From positions 7,980,001-8,044,000 of the forward strand of contig NZ_CP064689.1 in the NCBI RefSeq assembly GCF_023100945.1: a stretch of DNA of 64,000 bases, read 5' to 3'. Positions 35,954 to 44,373 of this stretch are shown piece by piece; position 1 is the stretch's first letter, and every line of letters begins with the position of its first letter. The DNA comes from Bradyrhizobium sp. 200 (GTDB lineage: Bacteria; Pseudomonadota; Alphaproteobacteria; Rhizobiales; Xanthobacteraceae). The translations under genes were made by a program, and so were the position numbers. The notes beneath the pieces were generated by a model that was given only the letters and a program-made list of their open reading frames with translations, made no database searches and was not told the origin of the DNA.

Positions 35954-36169
35954 TGTGGAGCTCCTTCGGCACAGATGGACAACACAATGTGGGATTGATT
36001 GCCTCCCGTCCACAAACAGACAAGTAAATGATCGCGGAAGTCAGCCACCTCGAATGAGGCGCTCACCTGGTGTTGCCAGGGAATGGTGAAGATCGACCAA
36101 ATTCGAGAAGCTTGCCAGTTTGTTCGTGGGCGGTATGCGCCCTTGATGCGCGCCGCTCGGAAACGGCAG

Positions 36170-36685
36170 TCACGCCGGCAGGCTGCTCGGTCCGTATCTC
36201 AGGCTTGTTGAGGCCGTGCTGGCGGGCTCGTCGCAACTCGCCTGATATTTTTTCAACGCGAGACGCATGTCGTCGGGCAACGCAATCGATTTGTGATCCA
36301 CCAGCGAAGTCGTCACCGTCACGAAGGTGGCGCGTACACACTCAGTGCCGTCCTTGAACGCGTGAACCGTGAGCTTCACCGAGGTGCGTCCGATATCGCG
36401 CACGATGACAGCGACGTCGAGCACGTCACCCATGCTGCTGGGCCTGGCGAAATCCGCCGAGACATGGGCATAGCCGAGCCCGGTCCGCCGCGTTACGACC
36501 AGCTCATGATAGGGAAGTCCCAGCGCATCGCCGTACCAGTCCTCGATGACGCCGTTGAACAAATTGAGATACTCCGGCGTGTAGACGATTCCGGCCGGAT
36601 CGCAGGAGCCGAAGCGCACCGGCAGGCGCGTGCGCCAGATGCCGCTCGGCAGTTCGGAGAGCGTCAGGGATTCAAAACGGGCCAT
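36170..36685 (-). CDS. 4-hydroxybenzoyl-CoA thioesterase-like hotdog protein
   Basis: A 171-residue hotdog-fold acyl-CoA thioesterase, read from the ATG at 36685 (MARFESL). The conserved segment RFGSCDPAGIVYTPEYLNLFNGVIEDWY carries D29, which matches the catalytic aspartate of Pseudomonas-type 4-hydroxybenzoyl-CoA thioesterases. The substrate is probably an aromatic or medium-length CoA ester. Its promoter gap contains an operator-like motif at 36702-36720, 16 bases before the start codon, shared with other genes of the downstream catabolic island. It lies divergent from the MarR gene. Confidence 0.9.
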   Translation of the reverse strand: MARFESLTLSELPSGIWRTRLPVRFGSCDPAGIVYTPEYLNLFNGVIEDWYGDALGLPYHELVVTRRTGLGYAHVSADFARPSSMGDVLDVAVIVRDIGRTSVKLTVHAFKDGTECVRATFVTVTTSLVDHKSIALPDDMRLALKKYQASCDEPASTASTSLRYGPSSLPA

Positions 36686-37052
36686 GCAAGGCACCCATTT
36701 TAGTTTAGATATAAAGTATTATTTCATAACCGGGCCGGCTTGCAAAGTCGAGCATTGAAGCCTCCGTACGTCATATCCTGCCGCCAATGGCGCTGATCCG
36801 CGTTGAGGCGATGAGTTGCATTTTTCGGAAATTTAGGCGGTTTCTTGCGGGGACTGGGCCCCACCCGGCTTGCCCCGCCACGATATCCTCTACTACGGTC
36901 GTCTGTGCTGCGGGCAACCGAACCGGGAGCGGGATCCGTTCGGACGTCTCGCGGCGGGCACTTGATTTGGTCCCAAAGGATTTACACGTTCATTTCAGAA
37001 CCTTTGTGCCGATCCGCTCGGCTGTGCAGGGAATGTCGGGAGGCATGGGTTG
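36686..37052. other. 367-base gap between the thioesterase and marR genes
   Basis: No convincing gene lies here; short frames in it lack a ribosome site or a recognisable protein. The left end holds the operator-like motif (36702-36720). No good copy of that motif is seen near the MarR start itself. Confidence 0.6.
36702..36720. promoter_or_regulatory. operator-like motif, copy 1
   Basis: AGTTTAGATATAAAGTATT. It has a GTTTA half and a TAAAGTAT half with a short spacer. It is identical to the copy at 39281-39299 in 16 of 19 positions and lies just upstream of the thioesterase start. The motif is AT-rich in a GC-rich genome. A MarR-type regulator gene lies about 330 bases away. Confidence 0.55.
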
Positions 37053-37562
37053 ATGGCCGGCAAGGAGATCGCGCTGATCGATGAAGAGAACATGACCGGG
37101 GAAGACGCGGATAACCGCGCCCAGGTCAGGGTATGGCTTCGCCTCCTCGCCTGCACGTCGTTGATCGGCGCCGAGCTTCGGCGCCAGTTCCGCGAGGAGT
37201 TCGACTTCACGATGCCGCGCTTTGACGTGCTGGCACAGCTCGATCGCGTGCCCGTAGGGCTGGTGCTGGGCGAGCTGCCGAAGCGGTTGATGGTCACGGC
37301 CGGGAATCTGACCCCGATCGTGGATCGTCTGGTCGAAGACGGTTTCATCACGCGGTCGCCATCGCCGCTCGACCGTCGCGTGCAGATCGTCTGCATGACG
37401 GCCGAGGGCAGGAAGGCGTTCAGACGGATGGCGAAGAAGCACGGGCTCTGGCTGGCTTCGCTACTGGCCGAATTTCCGAAAGAGCGGCTCGACGGATTGG
37501 TCAGGGAGCTCGACGACCTGAGGAACGCCGTGAAACGTACGATGGAGCAAGCCCGCCCTTGA
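37053..37562 (+). CDS. MarR-family transcriptional regulator
   Basis: A 169-residue winged-helix regulator starting at the ATG at 37053, with GGGAGG upstream. The core reads FDVLAQLDRVPVGLVLGELPKRLMVTAGNLTPIVDRLVEDGFITRSPSPLDRRVQIVCMTAEGRKAF: helices, then the recognition helix (TAGNLTPIVDRL) and the wing with the DRR pair. MarR proteins bind palindromes in promoters and usually release DNA when an aromatic ligand binds. It is placed beside acyl-CoA ligases and faces an island with five related AT-rich motifs, so it is the best candidate local repressor. That link is inference. Confidence 0.94.
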   Translation: MAGKEIALIDEENMTGEDADNRAQVRVWLRLLACTSLIGAELRRQFREEFDFTMPRFDVLAQLDRVPVGLVLGELPKRLMVTAGNLTPIVDRLVEDGFITRSPSPLDRRVQIVCMTAEGRKAFRRMAKKHGLWLASLLAEFPKERLDGLVRELDDLRNAVKRTMEQARP

Positions 37563-37563
37563 T

Positions 37564-37588
37564 CTGCGCCGCAAGGCTAGCGGCGCAG
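37564..37588 (+). terminator. hairpin after marR
   Basis: CTGCGCCGC (37564-37572), loop of seven bases, then the perfect complement GCGGCGCAG (37580-37588), followed by TTTG. It straddles the stop codon of the convergent ligase gene. The T run is short, so termination may be weak. Confidence 0.5.
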
Positions 37589-39220
37589 TTTGTATCCGGC
37601 GGCATCGCGATCCCAGGTGTCGGGAGTCCTCCCGGCCTCGCGCAGCGCGACCTTTCGGATCTTGCAGTTCTCGGTCAGCGGCATTTCGGTGACGATCCGG
37701 ACAAAGCGGGGAACCGCGAAATAGGCCATCTTGCCCTCGCAATGCCTGACGACCTCGATTGCCTCCAGCGCATGGCCGGGTTCGAGCTGAATGGCGGCCG
37801 CGACCTCGTCTTCGCCGAGTTCGGACGGCAGCGGATAGATCGCGCAGGCAGCGATCGCCGGATGCTTCAACAGCACCTGCTCCACCTCCCAGGATGAAAC
37901 ATTCTCGCCGCGCCGGCGGATGGAATCCTTCATCCGGTCGATGAAACGATAGTGACCGTCCGCATCGCGCACGACGCGGTCGCCGGTGTGAAACCAGCGA
38001 TTTCGCCAGGCCTCGGCCGTCTTGTCCGGCATTCCGAAATAACCCGTCGAGAACGCGAGCGGCTCGCGCGATCGTAGCAGCAGCTCACCGGCCTCACCGT
38101 CAGGGAGAGGCGCGTCATCGGGATCGACGATGCAGGCCTCCACGCCTTCGACGAGATGGCCCATGGTGCCGGGGCGATCGGACGGGATCGTGCCCGCGAA
38201 CACGAAATTCGTTTCGGTCGAGCCGTAGCCGTCGAGCAGCGGCACGCCGAAGCGTTCGAGAAACGGACCGTGAAATTGACCGGGGACGCCGCCCCCGAGT
38301 GCGACCCGGAGGAAATGCGCGGTGTCGTCGGCCGATTTTGGCTGCGCCAGCAGCATCACGGCCATCGCGCCGAGGAGATAGCCGACCGTCGCCTGATGCC
38401 TTCGCGCCGCGGCCCAGAAACCGGAAGCCGAGAATCTCGGCTCGATCGCGTAGGTGCAGCCGTTCAGGAGCGCCTGATAGAACGCGTTCAGCGCATTGGT
38501 GTGGAACAGCGGCAGCGTCGTGAACAGCACATCGCCCTCGCGGATGCCGAGCGCGCGCGCCGAATAGACGCCCCACCAGAACATCTGCGCCTGCGGGCAG
38601 CAGACACCCTTGGAAGGACCCGTGGTGCCCGACGTATAGAGGATCGCTACCGTGTCGTCCGGCCGCATGGGCGCGGGCGGAGCCTCTTCGCCAAGCGCAG
38701 GCAGCGGCACGATCGATCGCAGCGCGACCGAAGGCACAGCGCCTTCTCCGATCGTCCAGACAATTTGCGGCGGCGCGACATTGCTTTCCAGCGTTTCGAT
38801 CGCCGGCATGAAGGCTGGCTCGATCACCAGCAGTTTTGGCGTGGAGTTGCGCAGGATGTGGCTGAGCTGAATGCCACGCAGCGCGGTGTTGATCGGCACG
38901 GTCACGGCGCCCATCCAGGCGCAGCCGAGATAGACTTCCAAAAATTCCGGCCGGTTCGAGCACATCAGCGCGACACGGTCGCCGGCCTGAACTCCGGCGC
39001 GCAGCAGGCGGGCCGCGGATGCGGCGGCGATCGCAGCCGTCTCGGCATAGCTCCATCGTGCTTCGCCGAACACAAACAGCGCGCGGTCGCGGTATTGCGC
39101 GGCCTGCCGCGTCAGGATGGTCGAGAGAACCCGGTCCTCCGGCGGGAAGCGCTCAGCCGCCTGCCCCCTGATCGGCGTACCCGGCCGCTGCCTGGCCGCG
39201 CTGCTATCATCTGCCTGCAC
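37577..39220 (-). CDS. AMP-forming acyl-CoA ligase (first of two)
   Basis: A 547-residue ANL-family ligase that joins a carboxylic acid to CoA through an acyl-adenylate. The P-loop-like motif ILYTSGTTGPSKGV is at about 195-208, the A5 region DGYGSTETN at about 335-343, A7 WFHTGDRV and A8 RFIDRMKDSIRRRGENVSSWEVE, and the C-terminal lysine in NCKIRKV is in the expected place. The GTG start at 39220 has GGAGG at a suitable distance. Its promoter gap contains an operator-like motif at 39281-39299. Which acid it activates is unknown; from the context an aryl or indolyl acetate derivative is plausible. Confidence 0.93.
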   Translation of the reverse strand: MQADDSSAARQRPGTPIRGQAAERFPPEDRVLSTILTRQAAQYRDRALFVFGEARWSYAETAAIAAASAARLLRAGVQAGDRVALMCSNRPEFLEVYLGCAWMGAVTVPINTALRGIQLSHILRNSTPKLLVIEPAFMPAIETLESNVAPPQIVWTIGEGAVPSVALRSIVPLPALGEEAPPAPMRPDDTVAILYTSGTTGPSKGVCCPQAQMFWWGVYSARALGIREGDVLFTTLPLFHTNALNAFYQALLNGCTYAIEPRFSASGFWAAARRHQATVGYLLGAMAVMLLAQPKSADDTAHFLRVALGGGVPGQFHGPFLERFGVPLLDGYGSTETNFVFAGTIPSDRPGTMGHLVEGVEACIVDPDDAPLPDGEAGELLLRSREPLAFSTGYFGMPDKTAEAWRNRWFHTGDRVVRDADGHYRFIDRMKDSIRRRGENVSSWEVEQVLLKHPAIAACAIYPLPSELGEDEVAAAIQLEPGHALEAIEVVRHCEGKMAYFAVPRFVRIVTEMPLTENCKIRKVALREAGRTPDTWDRDAAGYKLRR

Positions 39221-39280
39221 ACGTGCCTCCTGGGGTTTCGCCGGGCTGGTCTGCGATAGATCGTTCTTGGCCGACGAGAT

Positions 39281-39299
39281 AGTTTAGGCTTAAAGTATT
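39281..39299. promoter_or_regulatory. operator-like motif, copy 2
   Basis: AGTTTAGGCTTAAAGTATT, matching copy 1 (36702-36720) in 16 of 19 bases. It lies between two divergent acyl-CoA ligase genes, 61 bases from the leftward start and 91 bases from the rightward start, so one regulator could control both. Confidence 0.6.
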
Positions 39300-39389
39300 C
39301 ACGAAAGCTGCCGCCGCAGCAAGGGGCTGCGCCGGTTCCGGCCGGCATCCATTGCGGTGGCCGCGACCACGACAGGAGCGACGTCCGCC

Positions 39390-41012
39390 ATGAGCCTCGA
39401 CACCCCGTACCGATCGCCGTCCGATGCCTTCGCGGCCACGGCCGCAAGGCGGCCGGACGCGCCATTTTTGCTGGCACCTGCAAGCGCGGGACTTCCCTGC
39501 GCGCCGGAAGGATTCAAGATCGAATACGGCGCCTTCAAGACCGAGGTAGACCGGCTGCGCGCGGAATATGCGGCCGCCGGCTACGGGCGCGGCGCGCGGG
39601 TTGCGCTGCTGCTCGAAAATCGCCCGGTCTTCTTCCTGCATTGGCTCGCACTCAATGCTCTCGGCGTTTCGATCGTTCCGATCAATCCCGACGTCCGGCC
39701 CGACGAATTGTCCTTCCAGCTTGAGCTGTCGCAGGCCGACCTGCTGGTGGCAACACCCGATCGCATCCACGTGACGAAGGGGGCCGCGCTCGGGCGAGCC
39801 CGACTGATCGATACCGGCAGCCGCATTCCGCCGTGCCAGACGGACGTCGCGGCCCAGGATGCCGAGTTCAACGGCGAGTGCGCGCTGCTGTTCACCTCCG
39901 GCAGCACCGGCAAGCCAAAGGGCTGCATGCTCTCGAACCGTTATTTTCTGCAGGTCGCCGACTGGTATCTCGCGCAGGGCGGCGTCGCCGAACTGCAGCC
40001 GGGCCGCGAGATCAACCTGACGCCGCTGCCGATGTTTCACATGAACGCGCTCGGCTGCAGCGCCGTTGGCATGATGGTGCTCGGCGGCGCGGTGGTGCCG
40101 CTCGATCGCTTTCACGCCAACCGCTGGTGGCAGTGCGTGGCGGACAGCGGCGCGACCGTCGTGCATTGTCTCGGCGTCATCCCCGCCATTCTGCTGCAAC
40201 TGCCGGTGACCGAGGTGGAACGGCAGCATCGCGTGCGCTTCGCCTTCGCGCCCGGCGTCGATGTCCGCCACCGCGCCACCTTCGAGGAGCGTTATCGCAT
40301 CCCGATCGTCGAGGCCTGGGCGATGACCGAGACCGGGGGTGCGGCAGCCACCACCACCGCGCGCGAACCGGCAGGGTTTGGCGCGCGCTGCGTCGGCCGG
40401 CCATCGCAAGGCATGGAGTATCGCCTCGTCGACGATCAGGGCGCCGATGTCGCGCGTGGGAAACCCGGCGAACTGCTGGTCCGCGCCAAAGGCGATGATA
40501 TCAGGGCCGGCTTCTTCAGCGGCTATCTGAAGGACGAGGAAGCCACCGAAGCAGCCTGGCAGGACGGCTGGTTCCATACCGGCGACCTCGTCTTCGCCGA
40601 CGAAGACGGGTTGATGTATTTCTTCGATCGCAAGAAGACCATCGTGCGGCGCAGCGGCGAGAACATCGGCGTGCTCGAGGTCGAAAGCGCGCTCTATGTG
40701 GATACGCGCATCGGCGGCTGCGCGGTGACGCCGGTCCCCGACGACATCCGCGGCGAGGAGGTTTTCGCCTTCATCGTGCCGAATGAAAAGATCGACGACG
40801 ACGCCACGCTCGCCGCCTCGATCGTCAAGACCTGCGCTGAACGCCTCGCCTATCACAAGGTGCCCGGCTATGTCGCCATCGTCGACGAACTGCCGCTGTC
40901 GTCGACTCGCAAGCTCGCCCGCGGCGAGATCAAGACGCTCGCGGCTGCGGCCGTCACCGCCAACCGCGCGATCGACCTGCGTGCGCTGAAAGCGAAGCTA
41001 CGCCACGCCTGA
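39390..41012 (+). CDS. AMP-forming acyl-CoA ligase (second of two)
   Basis: A 540-residue ANL-family ligase, read from the ATG at 39390 (MSLDTPYRSPSDAF) after CAGGAG. It shows ALLFTSGSTGKPKGCM (the ATP-binding loop), EAWAMTETGG, WFHTGDLVFADEDGLMYFFDRKKTIVRRSGENIGVLEVE and the end STRKLARGEIK with the catalytic lysine. It is divergent from another ligase across a gap with a shared operator-like motif. The two ligases are clearly different from each other, so they probably activate different acids of one pathway. The specific acid cannot be read from the sequence. Confidence 0.93.
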   Translation: MSLDTPYRSPSDAFAATAARRPDAPFLLAPASAGLPCAPEGFKIEYGAFKTEVDRLRAEYAAAGYGRGARVALLLENRPVFFLHWLALNALGVSIVPINPDVRPDELSFQLELSQADLLVATPDRIHVTKGAALGRARLIDTGSRIPPCQTDVAAQDAEFNGECALLFTSGSTGKPKGCMLSNRYFLQVADWYLAQGGVAELQPGREINLTPLPMFHMNALGCSAVGMMVLGGAVVPLDRFHANRWWQCVADSGATVVHCLGVIPAILLQLPVTEVERQHRVRFAFAPGVDVRHRATFEERYRIPIVEAWAMTETGGAAATTTAREPAGFGARCVGRPSQGMEYRLVDDQGADVARGKPGELLVRAKGDDIRAGFFSGYLKDEEATEAAWQDGWFHTGDLVFADEDGLMYFFDRKKTIVRRSGENIGVLEVESALYVDTRIGGCAVTPVPDDIRGEEVFAFIVPNEKIDDDATLAASIVKTCAERLAYHKVPGYVAIVDELPLSSTRKLARGEIKTLAAAAVTANRAIDLRALKAKLRHA

Positions 41013-41033
41013 ACCGCGGGCCGCTGCCCTCGA

Positions 41034-41080
41034 AGCATGATCCGGAAAAGTGGGAACCGGTTTTCCGAAAAGATCATGCT
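41034..41080. repeat. GCATGATC palindromic repeat
   Basis: Arms AGCATGATC (41034-41042) and GATCATGCT (41072-41080) flank CGGAAAAGTGGGAACCGGTTTTCCG, itself a palindrome. This unit is a known abundant intergenic repeat in Bradyrhizobium-type genomes. It lies between convergent genes and may stop transcription from both. Confidence 0.85.
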
Positions 41081-41131
41081 CAAACAAAAAAGGTAGAGCG
41101 GGGTGACGAATCGAAGAGAAGTCATCGCGCT

Positions 41132-42289
41132 CTACGGCAGCAGCTTGTATTTCCCGTTTTCGATCTGGACCAGGATCCGCGCGCGGCTGTCGACGCCGTG
41201 GCGGTCCGCCGGCGTGTAGGTGTAGATGCCGTGCGCGCCGACGACATCCTTGGTCGCGAACAGCGCTTCGCGCAGCGCGTTGCGGAATGCAGGTGTGCCG
41301 GGCGCCGCGCCTGATGCCTTGGCGCGCTTGGCGGCGTCCATGAACACCAGCCAGCCATCGAAGGCATAGGGCGAAAACGCATCGGCGGGCGCCTCGCCAT
41401 TGGCTTTCTCGTAAGCCGTGCGGAATGCGAGCGCGACCTTGCGGATCGGATTGCCTTCGGGAAGCTGCTCGGCCGCCGTCACCGGGCCGGTCGGGCAAAT
41501 GATGCCCTCGGCCGATTTGCCGGCGAGGCGCAGGAAGTCCGCGCTGATCATGCCGTGATTACCGTAGAGCGGGCCCTTGTAGCCGCGCTCAGTCAGCGCG
41601 ATCACCGGCAGCGCACCTGGCGTTCCGGTCCCGCCCAGCATGATCGCATCGGGGCGCGCGGAGACCGCGCGCAGCACCTGCGCGGTGACCGAGTTGTCGG
41701 AGCGCGCATAGCGTTCGTTCGCGACCACCTTGATGCCGGCCGGCTCAGCGGCTTGCAGCAGCGAGTTGTACATCAGGTCGCCAAAGGCGTCGGAGAAGCC
41801 GAGGAACGCCACCGTCTTCACGTTGCGGCTCTTCATGTGGTCGACGATGCCCTGAACGAGGAGCGGCGTCGGCTGCGGCGTTTGCACCACCCACGGTCCG
41901 CCCTCGCCGGCCGGTACCGGCGCGATCGGCGAGACCGCCACCATCGGCACCTTCATCTCGATCGCCGCGGTGGCCATCGCCAGCGTCTGCGGCGCGCCTG
42001 ACGTTCCGATCAGGAAGTCGACCTTTTCCTGTTCGACCAGCTTGCGCGCGTTGCGCGTCGACGCGGCCGGGTCCGAGCCGTCGTCGAGCTGGATGACGCG
42101 GATTTTCTCGCCATCGATCTCGCCGATATACGCCTGGCCCGCAGCGAGCCCCTTGGCATTGGGCACCCCGATCGAGGACACCGGCCCGCTCAGGCCGGTG
42201 ACGAAACCGACGAGGATTTCGGCACGCACCGGCGCGACCGCGCCGAGCAGGAGTGCGGCGCCGATCAACAGTGTCTTCTTGTTTTTCAT
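41132..42289 (-). CDS. branched-chain-type ABC transporter substrate-binding protein
   Basis: A 385-residue periplasmic binding protein with a signal peptide (residues 1-22, VAPVRAEI). The type I Leu/Ile/Val fold is clear: FVTGLSGPVSSIGVPNAKGLAAG, IQLDDGSDPAASTRNARKLVEQEKVDFLIG and AVSPIAPVP. It resembles the binding protein at 48284 along its length. It is the last gene of a leftward six-gene operon with isatin-hydrolase-like, DUF35-SDR and thiolase-fold genes, so its ligand is probably the pathway substrate, possibly an aromatic acid, rather than a branched-chain amino acid. It has no adjacent permease; the importer at 49-53 kb may serve it. Confidence 0.9.
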   Translation of the reverse strand: MKNKKTLLIGAALLLGAVAPVRAEILVGFVTGLSGPVSSIGVPNAKGLAAGQAYIGEIDGEKIRVIQLDDGSDPAASTRNARKLVEQEKVDFLIGTSGAPQTLAMATAAIEMKVPMVAVSPIAPVPAGEGGPWVVQTPQPTPLLVQGIVDHMKSRNVKTVAFLGFSDAFGDLMYNSLLQAAEPAGIKVVANERYARSDNSVTAQVLRAVSARPDAIMLGGTGTPGALPVIALTERGYKGPLYGNHGMISADFLRLAGKSAEGIICPTGPVTAAEQLPEGNPIRKVALAFRTAYEKANGEAPADAFSPYAFDGWLVFMDAAKRAKASGAAPGTPAFRNALREALFATKDVVGAHGIYTYTPADRHGVDSRARILVQIENGKYKLLP

Positions 42290-42316
42290 GATGTCACTCG
42301 ATGTGGACGAATGGGC

Positions 42317-43102
42317 TCAACCCTGCCCTGGCACCAGCGCAAGGACGCGCAGCGGACTGCCGGAGCCGTTCTGGATCTTGAGCGGCGCGGCCACGATCAC
42401 CGCGCCGGTCGGCGGAAGCTGATCGAGATTGCACAGGCATTGCAGACCGTAACGTCCGCCACCGTGAAGGAAATGGTGCGCCGGATAGGGCGGATCGAGA
42501 TGACCGGCCTGGCCGGCATCCGTCCCGATCGTCTCGGTGCCGAGGCCGATGATGCCGCGCTCCTCGACGAGCCAGCGCATCACGGCGGCATCCGGCCCGG
42601 GCGTGTGCGCGCCGTCGTCCTTCAGGTTCGCGTAGTCGCGCCAACCCTTCTTCGACCAGTCGGTGCGCAGCAGCACCCAGTGCCGTTCCGGAATCCGCCC
42701 GTAGCTTTTTTCCCAGGCCTCAATGACCGGAATCGTCAACAGGAAATCCGCATCCTTTGCGGCTTGCGTCGAACAATCGATCACGCAGGCCGGCGCAATC
42801 ATGTCGCGCACCGGGAGCGTGTCGACCGAATTGTTCGGCAGGTCCTTGCCGGTGAACCAGTGGATCGGCGCGTCGAAATGCGTGCCGGTGTGCTCGCCGA
42901 AGGTCAGGTTGTTCCAGTACCAGGCGGGACCGCTCGCGTCGTAGCGCGAAATCTGCTGGATACGCACCGGCGCGGCCTGGCCGAACTCGGGCGGCAGCAC
43001 GATGACGGGGAAATCCGGGCTGAGCGTGAAGGTCAGATCAACGACGCGCACCGCGCCGGATGCGACCGCGCCGGCAAATTGCATGAGACCATTGCTGTCC
43101 AT
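42317..43102 (-). CDS. isatin hydrolase-like cyclase-family metalloenzyme
   Basis: A 261-residue hydrolase of the kynurenine-formamidase/cyclase family. Metal-site residues H71, H75, D77 and H81 lie in GEHTGTHFDAPIHW. Flanking segments match what I remember of the characterised manganese-dependent isatin hydrolases: VVDLTFTLSPDFP, IVLPPEFGQ, ISRYDASGPAWYWNN, KDLPNN, ETIGTDAG and KIQNGSGSPLRVLA. Isatin hydrolase opens isatin to isatinate, on the route from indole-3-acetate or isatin to anthranilate. It stands in an operon between an ABC binding protein and a DUF35-SDR fusion. The family name is secure; the isatin activity is inference from local similarity. Confidence 0.8.
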   Translation of the reverse strand: MDSNGLMQFAGAVASGAVRVVDLTFTLSPDFPVIVLPPEFGQAAPVRIQQISRYDASGPAWYWNNLTFGEHTGTHFDAPIHWFTGKDLPNNSVDTLPVRDMIAPACVIDCSTQAAKDADFLLTIPVIEAWEKSYGRIPERHWVLLRTDWSKKGWRDYANLKDDGAHTPGPDAAVMRWLVEERGIIGLGTETIGTDAGQAGHLDPPYPAHHFLHGGGRYGLQCLCNLDQLPPTGAVIVAAPLKIQNGSGSPLRVLALVPGQG

Positions 43103-43131
43103 TGCGCTTCTCCCGCTTTCAACAAGTCTGT

Positions 43132-44373
43132 CTACGCCCCGAGTTCACGCTCGACCGCCTTAGGGTTGGCCGCAAGGCGCTGGCGAATGTCCTCGGCGAC
43201 ATCGCCCACGAACACATCTTCCAGTCCGCGCTTGAGCGCCGATACGATTGAGTTCGCAACCACGCGGGGCGCGACCTTCGGCGGCGGCACCGTCTGGAAC
43301 CATTCGATATCGAGCGGCCCCGTAAACACGTTCACCAACTTGACGCCGCCGAGACGAAGCTCCGCCCGCAGGCAGTGCGACAGCGACAGGCAGGCGGCCT
43401 GCGACGCCGAATACGCGCCGAACACCGGCCAGTTCGCCAGCGCATAGACCGACAGGATATTGACCCAGGCCGCAGCGCTGTTGACGCCATCGGAGCCCCG
43501 CATCCGCATCGCCGGCCCGAACGCCTGTGCCAGATGCACGAAACCGAGATAGCTCTGGTCGATCTCGTCGCGCACGATGCTGGTGCCTTGCCGATCGAGC
43601 AGTCCGCCGGCGCGGACATGCTCGGTGGTGTTGACGAGGATATCGACCTTGCCGCCGATATCGGCCGCGAGATCCGCAACCGACTTCTCGTCGCCGACAT
43701 CGAGCGGGACAATCTCGACGCCTTCCATCGCCCGCAGCGCGTCCTCGCCGGGAAACGGCTTCCACGGTTCGGCGACGCCGACGAACACGATCGATGCGCC
43801 GGCCGCCTTCAGCGCGGCCACCGCCTCCTGACCGACGATGCTCCGTCCATTCGTCACGAGAACGCGCCGGAATTTCGGATCGGCCGTCATCTCACGCCAC
43901 TGCCTGTCGTCCGTCATGTTGGGGGTCTCACGTTCGGGGTGCGCAAAGGCTACGGCCTGTCCGCTCTTGTCCAGTTGAAACGACATCACGACCGGCCGCC
44001 CTTCCTCGCAATCGGCGTGCAGATGCGTCACCAGCTTCGGCCCGCATTCCATCGCAACCAGCCCGACGCGCCATGGCGCGCGCTCGCGAAAATGCACGTC
44101 GGCCGGAACGTGCAGCGTGGTTTCGCTCAAGAGCTTGCCGCGCCGCGGCGCGTCCGCAAAGACGAGATCGGCGGAAAGGCACGCCGGGCATGCATCGCAC
44201 GCCGGATAGCAGAATGTCGCGCAGGCGCCGCAGCGCTGCAGCATGAAGCGGCCTTCGGCTGCAGCCCGCGTAAAGCCGTGCGAGGCGCGGCTGCGTGCGC
44301 CCGGCGGCGACGTCGGTAGCCGCGTCCGCTGCAGCGGATTCTTTCGGCGCGGCTTTGCGATCGGTTCGATCAT
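43132..44373 (-). CDS. fusion of DUF35 (zinc ribbon / OB-fold) and SDR-like domain
   Basis: A 413-residue two-domain protein. Residues about 38-150 are a DUF35 unit: a rubredoxin-like zinc ribbon with C48, C51, C62 and C65 in C-x2-C-x10-C-x2-C spacing, then a beta-barrel part. Residues about 168-395 are a short-chain dehydrogenase fold. The SDR active site is altered: S308 and Y321 are present, but YSASQ replaces YxxxK, so the catalytic lysine (position 325) is glutamine, and the nucleotide loop reads TNGRSIVG rather than TGxxxGxG. Its start overlaps the stop of the thiolase-fold gene (ATGA), the usual tight pairing of DUF35 with a thiolase-like partner. The DUF35 part probably holds the acyl-CoA for that partner; the SDR part may be structural or of changed function. 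Confidence 0.88.
   Translation of the reverse strand: MIEPIAKPRRKNPLQRTRLPTSPPGARSRASHGFTRAAAEGRFMLQRCGACATFCYPACDACPACLSADLVFADAPRRGKLLSETTLHVPADVHFRERAPWRVGLVAMECGPKLVTHLHADCEEGRPVVMSFQLDKSGQAVAFAHPERETPNMTDDRQWREMTADPKFRRVLVTNGRSIVGQEAVAALKAAGASIVFVGVAEPWKPFPGEDALRAMEGVEIVPLDVGDEKSVADLAADIGGKVDILVNTTEHVRAGGLLDRQGTSIVRDEIDQSYLGFVHLAQAFGPAMRMRGSDGVNSAAAWVNILSVYALANWPVFGAYSASQAACLSLSHCLRAELRLGGVKLVNVFTGPLDIEWFQTVPPPKVAPRVVANSIVSALKRGLEDVFVGDVAEDIRQRLAANPKAVERELGA

Noticed and set aside
36787..37053. Small plus-strand frame before the MarR gene
   Set aside because: No ribosome site, no recognisable protein, and it overlaps the MarR promoter area.
39207..40856. Long minus-strand frame (549 codons) opposite the second acyl-CoA ligase
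   Set aside because: It lies across a gene with clear ligase motifs and its product has no recognisable fold, only Arg/His/Gly-rich composition.
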